7,084 nucleotides of DNA, taken from Candidatus Uhrbacteria bacterium. Its GTDB lineage: Bacteria; Patescibacteriota; Patescibacteriia; UBA9934; GWF2-40-263. The position numbers and the translations under genes were made by a program. The notes beneath the pieces were generated by a model that made no database searches, was not told the DNA's origin, and saw only the letters and a list, made by a program, of their open reading frames with translations. This document shows positions 4,794 to 7,084 of the stretch, piece after piece. Within the stretch, counting starts at the first letter, position 1. The number at the start of each line of letters is the position of its first letter. Location of the stretch: assembly GCA_016205995.1 (NCBI GenBank), contig JACQSJ010000046.1, forward strand, positions 1-7,084, given 5' to 3'.

Positions 4794-6368
4794 ATGCTTC
4801 CACTCTTGGCTATTCCTATCGTCAGCCAAGCCACCGGGGTGGCGACAAGCCAGTACTCGTTTTTTGCGCAACCTATTGATGCGATCTTGTATGACCTGCT
4901 CATCTGGGTCGGCTGGATTCCTATCGCCATTACATTGGGTTGGGGATTCACCGCGATGTGGAAAAATTCTCGACAGGGAATTTTCGCTTCCAAGTTGAAA
5001 TACACCATCCTGGCGATCGACGTTCCCAGTATGACGGAACAGACGCCGAAAGCGTTCGAGAACCTCTTTGCCTCCCTCTACGCCACCAAGTCGACCATTA
5101 CGTGGAAGGAGAAGTGGATGGACGGCAAACTTCACCCCGTATTCTCCTTCGAGATCGTTTCGACTGAGGGCTATATCCAGTTTCTCGTTCGCACGCAAAC
5201 GCGTTTCCGAGACGTGGTCGAGGCAGGCATCTACGCCAACTATCCCGAGGCCGAGATTTCTGAGGTAGAGGATTACGCGGTGAAATTCCCCAACGAGTTT
5301 CCCAACGACGACTACGAAATGTGGGGAGGGGAGATGACGCTCGATAACGATCAGATGTTTCCCATTCGAACCCACGTGGATTTTGAGGATCGCATCTCGC
5401 AGGAAATCAAGGATCCTTTGGCTGTCACACTTGAACAACTCGCCAAGATGCGTCCAGGGGAGCACTTCTGGATTCAGATTCTCGTCCAACCTTCGGACAA
5501 CGACTGGCAAAAGAAGAGCATCAAGTACGTCAATAAAATCTATGGGGCTGAGGAGAAGAAAAGCAAGAGCCTGTTCCTGTCGGCTCTTGATTCAACGGTC
5601 GCGATACCCGCGGGGCTCTTACAGGAGGCAACAGGAATCGACTTGAGCAACCTCCTCGGGACAGGGGACGCTAAGGCTGAGGAGGATCCTTGGAAGGCGT
5701 TTAAGATCACGCTGCCTCAAAAAGAAGAGGCAGAGGCTATTTTGACAAAAGCCTCAAAGATCGGTTTGGGGACGAAGATCCGAGTGCTCTATGTGGCGCG
5801 CAAGAACGCGTTCGTGAAGGTTGAGCGCACCGGTATCGTGAAAGGCGTCCTCAACCAGTTTTCCAACCTCAACCTCAACAAGTTCACGCTGTACATCCCG
5901 CAGGTCCCTAAGGACGACTACTTTTGGATGCGGTGGGTCTATACCAAGAAGCAGCATCGCTTGATGAAGGGATATCAGTCTCGTAGCTGGGGCATTGGGG
6001 CGAACCCGGTCTTCCTCAATGTGGAGGAGCTTGCCACGATCTGGCACTTCCCATCCATCTTGATCAAGGCGCCGCTGGTCAAGAAGAGCGAGTCCAAGCG
6101 AGCCGAACCCCCATCTGGCCTTCCCATTACGTACCTCGAAGAGACATTGCCTGGCTATGTGCCTGCGCAGGAGCAGGGTGTGCCTGAAGGGCTTCCGATC
6201 GAATTGGAACCTGCCGAGGGGCTTGATGTTCCTCCTCCGGGTCTCGCGTTTGCCCAAACCGGTGAAGAGCCTCTGCCTGAGGCCATTCCGCATCCCGCCG
6301 CACCAACGGTAAGCGAACCTCCTCCTGAGCCCACCGACGAATTTGTCCCCCCCAATCTCCCTGTGTAG
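4794..6368 (+). CDS. Membrane-anchored partner protein of a VirD4/HerA-like ATPase, with proline-rich C-terminal tail
   Basis: This 524-residue protein has no enzyme motif that I recognise. An N-terminal extracytoplasmic stretch precedes one clear TM helix (about 31-53), followed by positive residues (K57, R60, K67, K69), so most of the protein should be cytoplasmic. The middle (about 69-430) is a mixed alpha/beta region. LNVEELATIWHFPS (408-421) resembles the segment found in proteins tied to type IV coupling ATPases (TraD/VirD4-like), where one polypeptide often carries both this segment and the P-loop domain. Here the ATPase is the separate next gene, 8 bases downstream, so the pair probably forms one complex. 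I recall such pairs as common in CPR genomes, annotated as a domain of unknown function (possibly DUF8128). The last 88 residues are an acidic, proline-rich, likely disordered tail. The start is the first ATG after a strong promoter-like element. Confidence 0.75.
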   Translation: MLPLLAIPIVSQATGVATSQYSFFAQPIDAILYDLLIWVGWIPIAITLGWGFTAMWKNSRQGIFASKLKYTILAIDVPSMTEQTPKAFENLFASLYATKSTITWKEKWMDGKLHPVFSFEIVSTEGYIQFLVRTQTRFRDVVEAGIYANYPEAEISEVEDYAVKFPNEFPNDDYEMWGGEMTLDNDQMFPIRTHVDFEDRISQEIKDPLAVTLEQLAKMRPGEHFWIQILVQPSDNDWQKKSIKYVNKIYGAEEKKSKSLFLSALDSTVAIPAGLLQEATGIDLSNLLGTGDAKAEEDPWKAFKITLPQKEEAEAILTKASKIGLGTKIRVLYVARKNAFVKVERTGIVKGVLNQFSNLNLNKFTLYIPQVPKDDYFWMRWVYTKKQHRLMKGYQSRSWGIGANPVFLNVEELATIWHFPSILIKAPLVKKSESKRAEPPSGLPITYLEETLPGYVPAQEQGVPEGLPIELEPAEGLDVPPPGLAFAQTGEEPLPEAIPHPAAPTVSEPPPEPTDEFVPPNLPV

Positions 6369-6371
6369 GGA
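6367..6371 (+). promoter_or_regulatory. Shine-Dalgarno-like AGGGA before the ATPase gene
   Basis: AGGGA ends 5 bases before the ATG at 6377 and overlaps the stop of the upstream gene. It is the only purine-rich Shine-Dalgarno-like element close to a start in the window, and it belongs to a gene that is internal to its transcript. Genes with their own promoters lack one. Confidence 0.4.
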
Positions 6372-6376
6372 ACCAC

Positions 6377-7084
6377 ATGTCTTACAACCACGACCACGAA
6401 AACGAAGTCAACTACTTCGCCAAGACGAACTTCCGCAACCAGATGACGAAGTTCGGCATCAAGACCGACGACCGACGTCGGCATGTATATGTGATTGGAA
6501 AAACGGGTATGGGCAAGACGGCCCTGCTCGAAAATTTCATCCTGTCGGATATCTACGCGGGCCATGGGTGTTGCTATGTGGATCCGCACGGGGACACGGC
6601 AGAAAAACTCATTGATTACATCCCTAGCTGGCGCCTCAATGACGTCGTGTACTTTAACCCGGCGGACATGGAATACCCGGTGGGCTTCAACATCCTGGAG
6701 GCGATAGGAGAATCGCACAAGCACTTGGTGGTGTCCGGCATGATGGGAGTCTTCCAGAAAATTTGGGAGAACATGTGGTCCAGCCGCATGGAGTACATTT
6801 TGAACAACACCTTGTTGGCTCTCTTGGACACGCCGGGCCAGACACTCCTAGGTATAAACCGGATGTTGTCCGATGCCGATTTCCGCAAACGGATCGTCGG
6901 AAACGTGCGCGACCCAGTCGTCAAACAGTTCTGGTTGGTCGAGTTTGCTTCCTACAACGAGAAGTACGCCCAGGAGGCCGTGGCACCAATCCAAAACAAG
7001 ATTGGGCAGTTTCTCTCCGCGGTCGTGATCCGCAATATCGTCGCGCAGGTGAAGTCCTCGATCAACGTCCGCGACATCATGGAC
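6377..7084 (+). CDS. VirD4/TraD/HerA-like P-loop ATPase, type IV coupling-protein family (3' truncated by window)
   Basis: The frame is open from ATG 6377 to the last base, giving 236 residues with no stop, so the gene continues beyond the window. Residues 37-50 hold a Walker A motif, VIGKTGMGKTAL (GxxGxGKT at 41-48). The next strand, CCYVDPHGDTAEKLIDYIP (65-83), is the DPHGD signature of the HerA/VirD4/DUF87 ATPase group that pumps DNA or couples substrates to type IV secretion. VVYFNPAD and GFNILE (90-107) continue the family pattern. Walker B and the arginine finger should lie downstream of the window. There is no N-terminal TM helix, unlike classical VirD4/TraD; the membrane anchor may be supplied by the preceding gene. 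Whether it moves DNA, protein or pilus parts cannot be told. Confidence 0.88.
   Translation, partial: MSYNHDHENEVNYFAKTNFRNQMTKFGIKTDDRRRHVYVIGKTGMGKTALLENFILSDIYAGHGCCYVDPHGDTAEKLIDYIPSWRLNDVVYFNPADMEYPVGFNILEAIGESHKHLVVSGMMGVFQKIWENMWSSRMEYILNNTLLALLDTPGQTLLGINRMLSDADFRKRIVGNVRDPVVKQFWLVEFASYNEKYAQEAVAPIQNKIGQFLSAVVIRNIVAQVKSSINVRDIMD

Noticed and set aside
4262..5008. 248-codon open frame on the minus strand
   Set aside because: It lies antisense to secF and the next gene, crosses the strong terminator region, and its arginine/serine/threonine-rich composition is that of an antisense shadow with no recognisable domain.
4785..5510. 241-codon open frame on the minus strand
   Set aside because: Antisense to the 524-residue membrane protein, whose frame has a promoter, a TM helix and a coherent partner gene; the minus-strand product has no recognisable motif.
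5868..5883. Short tandem AACCTC repeat
   Set aside because: Two copies encode conserved-looking Asn-Leu-Asn-Leu residues in the membrane protein and are best explained by the protein sequence.
6155..6724. 189-codon open frame on the minus strand
   Set aside because: Its C-terminal half is the glycine/serine-rich antisense reading of the proline-rich tail and the rest is antisense to the Walker A region of the ATPase.

Overview
The window reads as a compact, all-plus-strand stretch of a bacterial chromosome of moderate-to-high GC content. The best guess for the host is a Candidate Phyla Radiation (Patescibacteria) bacterium. This is inferred from a membrane protein followed directly by a VirD4/HerA-like ATPase (a pairing I associate with these genomes), from short gaps between genes, and from start codons that mostly lack a Shine-Dalgarno sequence. 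No rRNA or other marker gene is present, so the lineage is an inference.

Layout: (1) The 3' end of secA, including the helical-scaffold core and a zinc-binding SEC-C tail, with a REP-like palindrome inside the linker coding sequence. (2) A hairpin terminator running straight into an extended -10 element. (3) A two-gene unit overlapping by ATGA: a pyridoxamine-phosphate-oxidase-fold (YhbP-like) protein and a Maf/YceF-like nucleotide pyrophosphatase. (4) A 91-base gap with a candidate promoter. (5) secD and secF, five bases apart. (6) A second, stronger terminator also abutting an extended -10. (7) A 524-residue membrane-anchored protein with a proline-rich tail, followed 8 bases later by a P-loop ATPase of the conjugative coupling-protein type that runs off the window end.

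The central theme is protein export. SecA drives preproteins through SecYEG from the cytoplasm, and SecDF pulls them out on the far side using the proton gradient. The SecD here is unusual. About 240 residues are inserted in the extracytoplasmic P1 domain, and they read as two tandem parvulin-type peptidyl-prolyl isomerase domains. The second keeps the expected active-site residues and the first has lost both histidines. The export motor therefore appears to carry its own folding catalyst where other SecDs have the polypeptide-capturing head. The last two genes look like a surface or DNA/protein-translocation ATPase with its membrane partner, whose substrate cannot be told from the sequence. 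No tRNA, rRNA, CRISPR array or transposase was seen, and there is no gene-free stretch longer than about 100 bases.
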